Shown here in pieces: positions 37,806 through 45,941 of a stretch of DNA of 64,000 nt. Positions within the stretch are counted from its first letter, which is position 1; every line of letters begins with the position of its first letter. Origin of the DNA: Sinorhizobium sp. B11 (GTDB lineage: Bacteria; Pseudomonadota; Alphaproteobacteria; Rhizobiales; Rhizobiaceae). The notes under the pieces were generated by a model, which worked only from the letters and a program-made list of their open reading frames with translations, was not told the DNA's origin and ran no database searches. The position numbers and the translations under genes were made by a program. The stretch is from the NCBI GenBank assembly GCA_039725955.1, contig CP091034.1:4150001-4214000 (forward strand). The letters are read 5' to 3'.

Positions 37806-38685
37806 GATCACGACTCCGCGTCAAAAACCCGTCTTCCGTTTCGCTCCGAGCCCCAACGGGCAGCTGCATCTCGGTCACGCGCTGTCGGCTTTCCTGAACA
37901 ACGACATGGCCAGGGCCGCAGATGGTCGGCTGCTGCTGCGTATCGAAGACATAGACCTGACCCGCTGCACACCGGAATTCGAGGCCGGCATATTCGCCGA
38001 CCTCAGGTGGCTGGGCATTGAATGGGAACAGCCGGTCCGTCGCCAGCAGGAACATTTTTCCGATTACCAGGCAGCCCTTCATTCGCTGATCGAACGCGGG
38101 CTGGTCTATCCCTCTTTTCTGACGCGCGGTGAGGTCAAGGCACGCGTTGCCGCCTATGAGCGGATGGGTGAGCCCTGGCCGCGCGATCCGGATGGCACGC
38201 CGCATTATCCAGCCGACGATCGTGACCGCAGCGAGGAAGAACGCGACGCGATGCTGGGCTCAGGTCTCAGACATGCATGGCGGCTGAACATGAGCAGGGC
38301 GTTGGACCTGATCGGCGAACCGCTGTTCTGGACGGAGACAGGCGATGAGCGTAAGGGCGAAATCCCGGCCGAGCCCGTCGCCTGGGGCGACGTCGTTCTC
38401 TCACGCTCGGACGCGCCCTCGAGCTATCATCTCTCCGTCGTCATTGACGATGCGCTGCAGGGCGTGACCGATGTCGTGCGCGGCCTCGACCTCTTCCACT
38501 CCACCTCGGTGCACCGGCTGCTGCAGGAGCTGCTCGACCTGCCGCAGCCCATCTATCACCATCACCGTCTCATCATGGATGCAGAGGGCCGCAAACTTTC
38601 CAAGAGTGAGGGCGACACCGGCCTTGCGGAACTGCGTGCCAGTGGGCTGTCAGCCGCCGATATTCGCCGTCTTGTCGGGCTTTGA
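37804..38685 (+). CDS. gluQRS: Glutamyl-Q tRNA(Asp) synthetase
   Basis: Attaches glutamate to queuosine at position 34 of tRNA-Asp, a modification rather than a translation role. The 293-residue protein is the catalytic half of GluRS: the HIGH-like motif in PSPNGQLHLGHALSA, and the KMSKS-like RKLSKSEGD, with no anticodon-binding domain. The zinc-binding cysteines seen in some members are absent, which is common in rhizobia. The start ATG 37804 shares two bases with the divergent glycosylase gene. The 3' end overlaps the convergent yihY gene by 36 bases. Confidence 0.93.
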   Translation: MITTPRQKPVFRFAPSPNGQLHLGHALSAFLNNDMARAADGRLLLRIEDIDLTRCTPEFEAGIFADLRWLGIEWEQPVRRQQEHFSDYQAALHSLIERGLVYPSFLTRGEVKARVAAYERMGEPWPRDPDGTPHYPADDRDRSEEERDAMLGSGLRHAWRLNMSRALDLIGEPLFWTETGDERKGEIPAEPVAWGDVVLSRSDAPSSYHLSVVIDDALQGVTDVVRGLDLFHSTSVHRLLQELLDLPQPIYHHHRLIMDAEGRKLSKSEGDTGLAELRASGLSAADIRRLVGL

Positions 38686-39621
38686 ATCGGCGGCGTGGTC
38701 ACGTCCGACCACCGAGAAAGTTCGCGAGAAATTGCGCAACACCCGGAACTTCATGAGCGCCGCATTGATCTCTGCGCCGACGATGAAGATGACACCCACC
38801 ATATAGAGAAAGATCAGCACGATCATGACGGACGCCAGACCGGCATAGGTGGCTGTGTAGTTGGCGAAGGTCGCAAGATAATAGGCAAAGATCAGCGCAC
38901 CGATGAGCCAGAATATCAAGGTCAGGAACACGCCCGGGACGACGTCGAATACGCGACGCTTGCCGGAGGGCAGCCAGAGATGGACTACGAGCAGGGCAAT
39001 CGTCAGCATGACGAGCGTGCCGTAGATGCGCCAGCTGAAGACAATTTCGAGTGTGTCGACGATGGCGGGCAGCCATTGGTGGATGGTGACGGGAAGCCAT
39101 TCGAGCGAGTCGTTGTGCAGCAGCCAGTCGCGGGCATAATCAAGACCGACAGGGACTGCCACGAGCAGAATGCTGATGACCGCAAAGATGATCACGGCGA
39201 TGAGGACATAACCGAGGCTCGCAAGGCGGGTGAAGTACCAAGGGCGCGTCTCCTGCACGCGATAGGCACGATTGAGCGAGATCCTGAGTGCCTCGACACC
39301 GTTCGAGGCGAAATAGGCAGCCGCAAGCACGGAGATGGTCAGCAGCCCGCCGCGCGGGATCGTCAAGACCTCCACCACCTGGTCAGCCAGCGGCTTGGCG
39401 ATCGCTTCAGGCCACGTATCGAAGATCAGATGGATGGCCGTGGTGGAAAACTGGTCGGCACCAAGAAAATTGGCAAGCGCCGTGCCGAAGATCAGGAAGG
39501 GAAAGACTGCAAGCAGGGTGGAAAGCGCCACATGGCTTGCCATTGCAAAGCCATCGTCCTCGATGAGGTGGCAGATGGCGTCGTACACCACATCGTAGAA
39601 CGTGCGCAGGAATTTCGGCAT
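38650..39621 (-). CDS. YihY/virulence factor BrkB family protein
   Basis: A 323-residue inner-membrane protein of the YihY/BrkB family, once annotated as ribonuclease BN. Six hydrophobic segments are visible. The opening MPKFLRTFYDVVYDAICHLI and HVALSTLLAVFPFLIFGTAL are typical, as is VVPGVFLTLIFWLIGALIFAYYL. The function is unresolved; roles in lipid transport or serum resistance have been suggested in other bacteria. The ATG at 39621 is preceded by GGAAG. Its 3' end overlaps gluQRS by 36 bases in the opposite strand. Confidence 0.9.
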   Translation of the reverse strand: MPKFLRTFYDVVYDAICHLIEDDGFAMASHVALSTLLAVFPFLIFGTALANFLGADQFSTTAIHLIFDTWPEAIAKPLADQVVEVLTIPRGGLLTISVLAAAYFASNGVEALRISLNRAYRVQETRPWYFTRLASLGYVLIAVIIFAVISILLVAVPVGLDYARDWLLHNDSLEWLPVTIHQWLPAIVDTLEIVFSWRIYGTLVMLTIALLVVHLWLPSGKRRVFDVVPGVFLTLIFWLIGALIFAYYLATFANYTATYAGLASVMIVLIFLYMVGVIFIVGAEINAALMKFRVLRNFSRTFSVVGRDHAADSKPDKTANIGG

Positions 39622-39689
39622 TCTGCTTCCCAATTGTATCCTTTCCGCGAATATGGGAAACGAGTCCCATTTTGTACAGGAATCATTAA

Positions 39690-40523
39690 ATGGCTGACCC
39701 GCGCATCATCGTCGTGACCGGATGCTCTTCCGGCATCGGCGCTTATTGCGCGCGCGCCCTGAAAGCCGACGGCTGGCGTGTCTTCGCCACAGTACGCAAG
39801 GCGGAGGATTTGTCGTCGCTCGAAGCAGACGGCATCGAAGCCGTGCTGATGGACTACACGCAGCCTGAAACGATCTCGGCGCTGGTGGACGCAGTGGCCG
39901 AGCGCACTGGCGGCAGGATCGATGCCTTGTTCAACAATGGCGCCTATGGGCAGCCCGGCGCAGTCGAGGATCTCTCCACGCAGGCCCTGCGCGACCAGTT
40001 CGAGACCAATGTCTTCGGCTGGCACGAACTGACCAGGCTGGTCATTCCCTTCATGCGCCGGCGCGGCCAGGGTCGCATCGTCCAATGCTCCTCGATCCTC
40101 GGCCTCGTGCCTTACCGCTATCGCGGTGCTTACACGGCCTCGAAATTCGCGATCGAAGGCCTGAGCATCACCCTGCGCATGGAGCTGCAGGGAAGCGGCA
40201 TTCATGTGAGCCTGATTGAGCCGGGCCCCATCACCAGCCGCTTCACCACAAACGCGCTGGCGAAGATTAAAGAACATATCGACCTGGAAAACTCGCCCCA
40301 TGCGGTCGAATACCGCCGGCAGCTCGCCCGCCTTGAAGGCTCAGGCCCGGTCAACCGCCACAAGCTTGGCCCCGAGGCGGTCTACGCAGCATTGAAACGT
40401 GCATTGAACTCGAAAAATCCGAAGCCACATTATCCTGTAACGACTCCGGCTAAACAGGGCATATTGTTGAAGAGGCTGCTTCCGTCCGACCTCTTCTACC
40501 GCCTGATGCGCTGGACGGACTGA
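39690..40523 (+). CDS. SDR family oxidoreductase
   Basis: Short-chain dehydrogenase of 277 residues. The Rossmann glycine motif TGCSSGIGAYCARAL and the catalytic YRGAYTASKFA (Tyr and Lys) are intact, and VQCSSILGL carries the catalytic Ser. It belongs to the group annotated as 3-oxoacyl-ACP-reductase-like or retinol-dehydrogenase-like enzymes with unknown substrates. It is divergent from yihY and followed 17 bases later by a HIG1-type small membrane protein in the same direction. Confidence 0.92.
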   Translation: MADPRIIVVTGCSSGIGAYCARALKADGWRVFATVRKAEDLSSLEADGIEAVLMDYTQPETISALVDAVAERTGGRIDALFNNGAYGQPGAVEDLSTQALRDQFETNVFGWHELTRLVIPFMRRRGQGRIVQCSSILGLVPYRYRGAYTASKFAIEGLSITLRMELQGSGIHVSLIEPGPITSRFTTNALAKIKEHIDLENSPHAVEYRRQLARLEGSGPVNRHKLGPEAVYAALKRALNSKNPKPHYPVTTPAKQGILLKRLLPSDLFYRLMRWTD

Positions 40524-40540
40524 AAAGAAAAGAGACTGCC

Positions 40541-40744
40541 ATGTCCACAGTCACCTACGTCATTGCGATCATCGTCATGGGTCTCGTCGCCCTCGTGCTG
40601 ATCCGCGGCCTGTTCAACATGATGAAGGGTGGCGATCCGAACCTTTCCAACAAGCTGATGCAGCTGCGCGTGCTGCTGCAGGCAATCGCCGTCATCCTGA
40701 TCATGCTGACGCTCTGGTTGACCGGTGGCGGACGCCCGAGCTGA
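40541..40744 (+). CDS. Twin transmembrane protein, HIG1 domain (67 aa)
   Basis: A short protein with two membrane helices (YVIAIIVMGLVALVLIRGLF and LQAIAVILIMLTLWLTGG) joined by a polar loop with the HIG1-type segment LSNKLMQLRVLLQA. HIG1-domain proteins in alphaproteobacteria are related to mitochondrial hypoxia-induced proteins and respiratory supercomplex factors. It lies 17 bases after the SDR gene and 14 before the cobalamin adenosyltransferase, so it is probably part of one transcript. Confidence 0.9.
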   Translation: MSTVTYVIAIIVMGLVALVLIRGLFNMMKGGDPNLSNKLMQLRVLLQAIAVILIMLTLWLTGGGRPS

Positions 40745-40758
40745 TCCGAAAGCCGTCA

Positions 40759-41337
40759 ATGGTAAAGCTCAACAAGATCTACACCAGAACCGGCGATGAC
40801 GGCACGACCGCGCTCGTCTCCGGCCCGCGACGTGCCAAGCATGACCTGCGTGTCGAAGCCTACGGCACCATCGACGAAACCAATTCGGTAATCGGCGTCG
40901 CAAGGCTGCATACGGCGGACCTGCCCGAACTCGATGCCATGCTGATGCTGATCCAGAACGACCTCTTCGACCTCGGTGCCGATCTGGCTACGCCTGAAAC
41001 CGACGAGCCGCCGGCTTATGAGCCTCTACGCATCGTGGAAAGCCAGGTCACCCGGCTGGAACGCGATATCGACAGGCTGAATGCCGATCTCGACCCGCTG
41101 AAATCCTTCGTGCTGCCCGGCGGCAGCCCTGCCGCCGCTCATCTGCACCTTGCCCGGACGATGGCGCGCCGTGCCGAACGGCTGATGGTTGCGCTTGCCC
41201 GCGGCGAGGGAGAGATCGTGGGCGTTGCGGCCCTCAAATATGTCAACCGTCTCTCCGACTTCCTGTTCGTTGCGGCCCGCCATGCAAATGATGGCGGCAA
41301 GGCGGATGTGCTTTGGGTTCCCGGAAAAAACAGGTAG
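40759..41337 (+). CDS. Cob(I)yrinic acid a,c-diamide adenosyltransferase, PduO type
   Basis: Transfers the adenosyl group of ATP to cob(I)alamin to make coenzyme B12. The ATP-binding motif TRTGDDGTTALVSG opens the protein, and the PduO signature FVLPGGSPAAAHLHLARTMARRAER is intact. At 192 residues it is the normal length. The neighbouring HIG1 protein, rhomboid protease and SDR are not obviously related to B12. Methylmalonyl-CoA mutase or ribonucleotide reductase would be the usual clients; neither is in the window. Confidence 0.95.
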   Translation: MVKLNKIYTRTGDDGTTALVSGPRRAKHDLRVEAYGTIDETNSVIGVARLHTADLPELDAMLMLIQNDLFDLGADLATPETDEPPAYEPLRIVESQVTRLERDIDRLNADLDPLKSFVLPGGSPAAAHLHLARTMARRAERLMVALARGEGEIVGVAALKYVNRLSDFLFVAARHANDGGKADVLWVPGKNR

Positions 41338-41373
41338 GTTCGCAGCCATCACGATCGCCGGGGGCAGGCTTTC

Positions 41374-42159
41374 ATGTTCATACCTCTGCACGATGCCAAT
41401 ACGCTGAAACACATTAAGGTTCAGTGGGTCACACTCGGTCTGATGGCGGTCAATATCGCCGCCTGGATCTTCACGACGGTCGAAACCGAGCAGGTCGCCC
41501 AGGCCGCGACTATCGGCCTCGGCTATATCCCGGCCATCGTCTTCGGCCATGCGGTGCTGGCGCCGGGACTGGAAATCGTGCCGGAGACAGCCACCTACGT
41601 TACCTATTCCCTGATCCATACGAGTTTCTGGCATCTTGCCGGCAATATGATCTTCCTCTGGGTCTTCGGCGATAATGTCGAGGATGCAATGGGGCATCTG
41701 CGCTTCCTCATCTTCTACCTCGGCTGCGCCGCCGCCGGTGCCCTCTGCCACGGCCTGCTGTCGACGACATCGGAAGCCCCGCTCGTCGGCGCATCCGGGG
41801 CGATCTCCGGTGTGGTGGCGGCCTATCTGATGCTGCATCCGCGCGTGCGGGTCTGGGTGCTGGTTTTTTTCCGCGTGCCATTGCCGCTACCCGCCTTCAT
41901 CCCGCTCCTGCTCTGGGTCGGCCAGCAGTTCTTCATGCTGTTGATCGATTCCGACGGCAATGTCTCGTGGGGCGCCCATGTCGGCGGCATCATCGCGGGT
42001 GCCCTGCTCATTTTCGTCATGCGCCGCCCGGGCGTGCCGCTGTTCGACCGGCAGATCGTGACGCCGCGCGCCGTCAAGGATCGGCCGATCCCCATTCGCG
42101 TCACTGCCTCGGGCATGCCCGTGCCACCGCGCCTGCCCTGGGGCCGGGACAAGCTTTAA
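41374..42159 (+). CDS. Rhomboid family intramembrane serine protease
   Basis: Polytopic protease of 261 residues with six or more membrane helices. The catalytic Ser lies in GASGAISGVVAAYL, the partner His in HVGGIIAGALLI, and the conserved loop LIHTSFWHLAGNMIFLWVFG (His-Asn) is present, so it should be active. The substrates are unknown. A 36-base gap separates it from the adenosyltransferase on the same strand. The next gene (etfB) starts 183 bases downstream behind its own promoter-like region. Confidence 0.92.
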   Translation: MFIPLHDANTLKHIKVQWVTLGLMAVNIAAWIFTTVETEQVAQAATIGLGYIPAIVFGHAVLAPGLEIVPETATYVTYSLIHTSFWHLAGNMIFLWVFGDNVEDAMGHLRFLIFYLGCAAAGALCHGLLSTTSEAPLVGASGAISGVVAAYLMLHPRVRVWVLVFFRVPLPLPAFIPLLLWVGQQFFMLLIDSDGNVSWGAHVGGIIAGALLIFVMRRPGVPLFDRQIVTPRAVKDRPIPIRVTASGMPVPPRLPWGRDKL

Positions 42160-42161
42160 TA

Positions 42162-42189
42162 TTGACGTGAACGTAAACGTTAATATATT
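42162..42189 (+). promoter_or_regulatory. Candidate etfBA promoter with a triple ACGT element
   Basis: TTGACG (42162-42167) and TATATT (42184-42189) are spaced by 16 bases. Three ACGT tetramers begin at 42165, 42171 and 42177, exactly 6 bases apart, covering the -35 box and the spacer. ACGT-pair sites of this type have been described for LiuR-like MerR regulators of fatty-acid and branched-chain amino-acid breakdown, whose targets include etf genes; the match is from memory. The leader to the etfB start is about 150 bases. Confidence 0.55.
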
Positions 42190-42342
42190 GCGATCCAAAT
42201 CGACCGGCTGCGTCACGGAAGCGTTGTATTTGGAGGAAAAACGCGTATCCATGTCGCCATTCGACAATCGGAGCGGCGCCCAAGCGCGCATTTTCCCAGA
42301 AGTCTCTGTTGAAGGCCCATCTCTGTTCGAAGGAAGGACCCC

Positions 42343-43092
42343 ATGAAAATTCTCGTCCCAGTCAAGCGCGTTGTCGATTACAACGTGAAGATCCGCGTCA
42401 AGCCGGATGGATCGGGCGTCGACCTTGCCAACGTCAAGATGTCGATGAACCCGTTCGACGAGATTTCGGTCGAGGAGGCCCTTCGCCTGAAGGAAGCCGG
42501 CAAGGCCGAGGAAGTGGTCGTCGTCTCGATCGGCCCGGCCAAGGCCGAGGAAACGCTCCGCACGGCGCTCGCAATGGGCGCCGACCGCGCCATCCTCGTC
42601 GAGACTGATGACGCCGTCGAGCCGCTCACCGTTGCGAAGATCCTCAAGGGTGTTGCCGACGCCGAAAAGCCGGGCTTGATCATCGTCGGCAAGCAGGCGA
42701 TCGACGACGATTCCAACCAGACCGGCCAGATGCTGGCAGCCCTCCTCGGCTCCGCCCAGGCGACCTTCGCCTCCAAGATCGCGATCGAGGGCGACAATGC
42801 CACCGTTACCCGTGAGATCGACGGCGGCCTGCAGACGATCAAGGTCAAGCTTCCGGCAGTCGTCACGACCGACCTGCGCTTGAACGAGCCGCGTTACGCC
42901 ACCCTGCCGAACATCATGAAGGCGAAGAAGAAGCCCCTCGACAAGAAGAGCCCGGCCGATTTCGGTATTTCCACCGCTCCACGCCTCAAGGTGCTGAAGA
43001 CGGAAGAGCCGTCCGGCCGCAAGGCGGGCGTCAAGGTGAAGTCGGTCGCCGAGCTTGTCGACAAGCTCAAGAACGAAGCCGGCGTCCTCTAA
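42343..43092 (+). CDS. etfB: Electron transfer flavoprotein subunit beta
   Basis: Beta subunit of the heterodimer that carries electrons from acyl-CoA and related dehydrogenases to ETF-ubiquinone oxidoreductase. The family signature VVTTDLRLNEPRYATLPNIMKAKK is visible, as are the nucleotide-binding IVGKQAIDDDSNQTGQM region and the opening MKILVPVKRVVDYNVK. It has 249 residues, the normal length. AAGGAAGGACCCC precedes the ATG. etfA begins 23 bases downstream. Confidence 0.97.
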   Translation: MKILVPVKRVVDYNVKIRVKPDGSGVDLANVKMSMNPFDEISVEEALRLKEAGKAEEVVVVSIGPAKAEETLRTALAMGADRAILVETDDAVEPLTVAKILKGVADAEKPGLIIVGKQAIDDDSNQTGQMLAALLGSAQATFASKIAIEGDNATVTREIDGGLQTIKVKLPAVVTTDLRLNEPRYATLPNIMKAKKKPLDKKSPADFGISTAPRLKVLKTEEPSGRKAGVKVKSVAELVDKLKNEAGVL

Positions 43093-43115
43093 GGTTCGAG
43101 AAAGGAATTACGACC

Positions 43116-44045
43116 ATGGCCATTCTTCTTCTGGCTGACCACGACAACGCAACCCTTTCCGACCAGACCGCCAAGGCCCTGACGGCTGCCGCACAGATTG
43201 GCGGAGACATCCACGTTCTCGTCGCCGGCAAGGGCGCAAAGGCCGCCGCCGACGCGGCTGCCACGCTATCTGGCGTCTCTAAGGTGCTGCTCGCCGAAAG
43301 CGATGAACTCGCCAACAATCTTGCTGAGCCGCTTGGCGACCTGATCGTCTCTCTGGCCGGGAGCTATGACACGATCGTCGCCGCGGCTACCTCCACCGGC
43401 AAGAATGTCATGCCGCGCGTCGCCGCTCTCCTCGATGTCGCCCAGGTCTCCGAAATCATCGAAGTGGTTTCGCCGGATACCTTCAAGCGCCCGATCTATG
43501 CCGGCAACGCGATCCAGACGGTGCAGGCAACCGATGCCAAGAAGGTCATCACCGTGCGCACCGCTTCCTTCACCTCCGCCTCCGAGGGCGGCGCGGCCGC
43601 CGTCGAAGCAATCCCCGCCGTCTCCGATCCGGGCCTTTCGAACTTCGTGTCCGACGCGCTCTCGGCCTCCGAACGTCCGGAACTGACCTCCGCCAAGATC
43701 ATCATCTCCGGTGGCCGCGCGCTCGGCTCCGCCGAGAAGTTCAAGGAAGTCATCCTGCCGGTCGCCGACAAGCTCGGTGCAGCCGTCGGCGCCTCGCGTG
43801 CCGCCGTCGACGCCGGTTACGCCCCGAACGACTGGCAGGTCGGCCAGACCGGCAAGGTCGTCGCCCCGCAGCTCTACATTGCTTGCGGCATATCGGGCGC
43901 CATCCAGCATCTCGCCGGCATGAAGGATTCGAAGGTCATTGTCGCGATCAACAAGGACGAAGAGGCCCCGATCTTCCAGATCGCCGACTATGGACTTGTC
44001 GCCGATCTCTTCGACGTCCTGCCGGAGCTCGAAAAAGCCCTCTGA
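43116..44045 (+). CDS. etfA: Electron transfer flavoprotein subunit alpha
   Basis: Alpha subunit of ETF, carrying the FAD. The C-terminal FAD-binding domain shows the signature PQLYIACGISGAIQHLAGMK, and the central ISGGRALGSAEKF is also conserved. The N-terminal half has the ETF core with LAGSYDTIVAAATSTGKN. 309 residues is the usual length. It forms an operon with etfB (23-base gap). A hairpin about 70 bases after the stop codon may end the transcript before the downstream dehydrogenase. Confidence 0.97.
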   Translation: MAILLLADHDNATLSDQTAKALTAAAQIGGDIHVLVAGKGAKAAADAAATLSGVSKVLLAESDELANNLAEPLGDLIVSLAGSYDTIVAAATSTGKNVMPRVAALLDVAQVSEIIEVVSPDTFKRPIYAGNAIQTVQATDAKKVITVRTASFTSASEGGAAAVEAIPAVSDPGLSNFVSDALSASERPELTSAKIIISGGRALGSAEKFKEVILPVADKLGAAVGASRAAVDAGYAPNDWQVGQTGKVVAPQLYIACGISGAIQHLAGMKDSKVIVAINKDEEAPIFQIADYGLVADLFDVLPELEKAL

Positions 44046-44111
44046 TCGGTCAGATTGCCTTCTTTTCGCACTTGCGAATGACTGGAAAATTGTCTTCTAT
44101 CGGTCTACTAC

Positions 44112-44141
44112 TTTTGCCGGGCGATCTTTCGTCCGGCAATT
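44112..44141 (+). terminator. Hairpin downstream of etfA
   Basis: TTGCCGG (44114-44120) pairs with CCGGCAA (44133-44139); an inner CGA/TCG pair extends the stem around a TCTT loop. TTTC follows. It is a moderate terminator candidate between etfA and the dehydrogenase gene. Confidence 0.6.
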
Positions 44142-44192
44142 TCATATAAAAATACCGGCGGCGCGGGGGTGTATGCCGGGCGGGGGTTGGAG

Positions 44193-45074
44193 ATGAGCGC
44201 GGTGTTGAAGAATATTGGTATAATTGGTGCGGGCCAGATGGGCTGCGGCATCGCGCATGTTTCGGCCGCCGCAGGATACAAGGTTCATATCTACGATCTG
44301 TCGCAGGACCGTATCGAGTCCGGCCTTGCCACCATCAACGGCAATTTTGCGCGTCAGGTGACGAACGGCAAGATGACCGATGAAGAGCGCAGCACAGCGC
44401 TTTCTCGCATTACCGGCTCGGCCAATGTCAACGATCTCGCCCCCTCTGATCTCGTGATCGAGGCGGCAACCGAAGATGAAAGCGTCAAGCGCAAGATTTA
44501 TACTCAGGTCTGTCCGGTACTGAAGCCGGAAGCGATCCTTGCCACCAACACCTCCTCGCTGTCGATCACGCGTCTTGCAGCCGCGACCGACCGTCCCGAG
44601 CGTTTCATGGGCATCCACTTCATGAACCCGGTTCCGGTCATGAAGCTCGTGGAACTGGTGCGCGGCATCGCGACTGAGGAAACAACCTTTTCCGCCGCCA
44701 GGGAATTCGTCGCATCGCTGGAAAAGACCGTTACGGTCGCCGAGGATTTCCCGGCCTTCATCGTCAACCGCATTCTGCTGCCGATGATCAACGAAGCGAT
44801 CTATACGCTCTACGAAGGCGTCGGCACGGTCGATGCCATCGATACCGCCATGAAGCTCGGCGCCAACCATCCGATGGGACCGTTGCAGCTTGCCGATTTC
44901 ATCGGCCTCGATACCTGCCTTTCAATCATGCAGGTACTGCACGACGGGCTCGCCGACAGCAAATACCGCCCGTGCCCGCTTCTGGTGAAATATGTCGAGG
45001 CCGGCTGGCTCGGCCGCAAATCCGGCCGCGGCTTCTATGACTATCGCGGCGAAACCCCGGTTCCGACCCGATAA
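44193..45074 (+). CDS. 3-hydroxybutyryl-CoA dehydrogenase
   Basis: NAD(P)-dependent dehydrogenase of 293 residues acting on 3-hydroxyacyl-CoA, in butyrate, PHB or fatty-acid metabolism. The Rossmann motif IGIIGAGQMGCGIAHV opens the protein, the C-terminal family segment includes NRILLPMINEAIYTLYEGV, and the catalytic His-Asn pair lies in GIHFMNPVPVMKLVE. I set the start at the ATG 44193, where GGAG abuts it; an earlier ATG at 44169 exists. Its closeness to etfBA fits a shared role in acyl-CoA oxidation. Confidence 0.95.
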   Translation: MSAVLKNIGIIGAGQMGCGIAHVSAAAGYKVHIYDLSQDRIESGLATINGNFARQVTNGKMTDEERSTALSRITGSANVNDLAPSDLVIEAATEDESVKRKIYTQVCPVLKPEAILATNTSSLSITRLAAATDRPERFMGIHFMNPVPVMKLVELVRGIATEETTFSAAREFVASLEKTVTVAEDFPAFIVNRILLPMINEAIYTLYEGVGTVDAIDTAMKLGANHPMGPLQLADFIGLDTCLSIMQVLHDGLADSKYRPCPLLVKYVEAGWLGRKSGRGFYDYRGETPVPTR

Positions 45075-45147
45075 GTCCCTGATCACTAAAATAGGCGAAT
45101 GGAACAAAGGCTCGCGACATGCTTTCCTGCCGTGAATGGGAGGAAAA

Positions 45148-45243
45148 ATGATGTCGAGCGAATTGCCGATGTTTCTGCTGCAGTGCTGCGTCCTGATCGG
45201 ACTGGCAGGTGTGTTCCTTATCCGCGGCGCCGGTGACCCCTGA
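45148..45243 (+). CDS. 31-codon membrane microprotein
   Basis: A short frame with a good ribosome-binding site (GGGAGGAAAA before the ATG) encoding MMSSELPMFLLQCCVLIGLA followed by GVFLIRGAGDP. Residues 7-26 form one hydrophobic helix with two adjacent cysteines, ending in a short polar tail. It lies 73 bases after the dehydrogenase and converges with tlpA (9-base gap). The size and the helix resemble small subunits of membrane complexes, but no family is assigned. Conservation would be needed to prove it is translated. Confidence 0.6.
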   Translation: MMSSELPMFLLQCCVLIGLAGVFLIRGAGDP

Positions 45244-45252
45244 GCCGCGTCC

Positions 45253-45915
45253 TTACGACCCGATCGCCCCCTTGATCAGCGCCTTGGCATCGTCGCTATC
45301 CCATGCGGCCGGACCGTTCATGGCCGAGATCAGGCAACCCTTTTCGTCGAGCAGCAGCGTGACCGGAAGACCGAAGGCAAGTCCTTCCTTTTTCAGGCTA
45401 TTGAAGACGCCGATCGTATTGTCCCGGTAAAGCTGCAGCGCATCGACACCGATTTCGCTCAGGAACGCCTTCGGCTTCTCATCGTCACCACTATCGATAT
45501 TGACAGGCACGACCTGGAACTTGTCGCTGCCCATATCCTTCTCCAGCGCGTTCAGTGCCGGCATTTCCTCGCGGCAGGGCACGCACCATGTGGCCCAGAG
45601 ATTGAGAAGCACGGTCTTGCCGGCGAAATGATCAAGCGTCATCGGCTTGCCGTCAGGGCCGTTGAACGCGACTGTCTGAAGTTTCTTCGGCTGGTTGGCG
45701 GCGACCATGGCGGCAACCTGGCCTTTCATGAGGGAGCTCAGGTTGGCAGTACGCTCCTTCGTCAGCGGGCATTCGGCCGAAGCCGTATCGCCGATACCAT
45801 TGCCAATGCCCGTCTCCTTCACGTATACCGCTGCCGCACCGGCAACGATGCCAGCAACGGCAGCGATTGCGATCAGTTTCACGGACGGCAGGCCGAAGGG
45901 TTTTTTCGTCGTCAT
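45253..45915 (-). CDS. tlpA: Thiol:disulfide interchange protein TlpA
   Basis: Membrane-anchored thioredoxin-like reductant. A single N-terminal helix (VKLIAIAAVAGIVAGAAAVYV, about 11-31) anchors it, and the periplasmic thioredoxin domain has the active site WCVPC in LWATWCVPCREEMPAL. TlpA in Bradyrhizobium reduces the copper centre of cytochrome oxidase and Sco-like proteins; the same role is likely here. At 220 residues it is the usual length. The ATG at 45915 has GGAG upstream. It is divergent from argH, with only 26 bases between the start codons. Confidence 0.95.
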   Translation of the reverse strand: MTTKKPFGLPSVKLIAIAAVAGIVAGAAAVYVKETGIGNGIGDTASAECPLTKERTANLSSLMKGQVAAMVAANQPKKLQTVAFNGPDGKPMTLDHFAGKTVLLNLWATWCVPCREEMPALNALEKDMGSDKFQVVPVNIDSGDDEKPKAFLSEIGVDALQLYRDNTIGVFNSLKKEGLAFGLPVTLLLDEKGCLISAMNGPAAWDSDDAKALIKGAIGS

Positions 45916-45941
45916 TTCATTCTCCAGGACGGGCATCTTCC

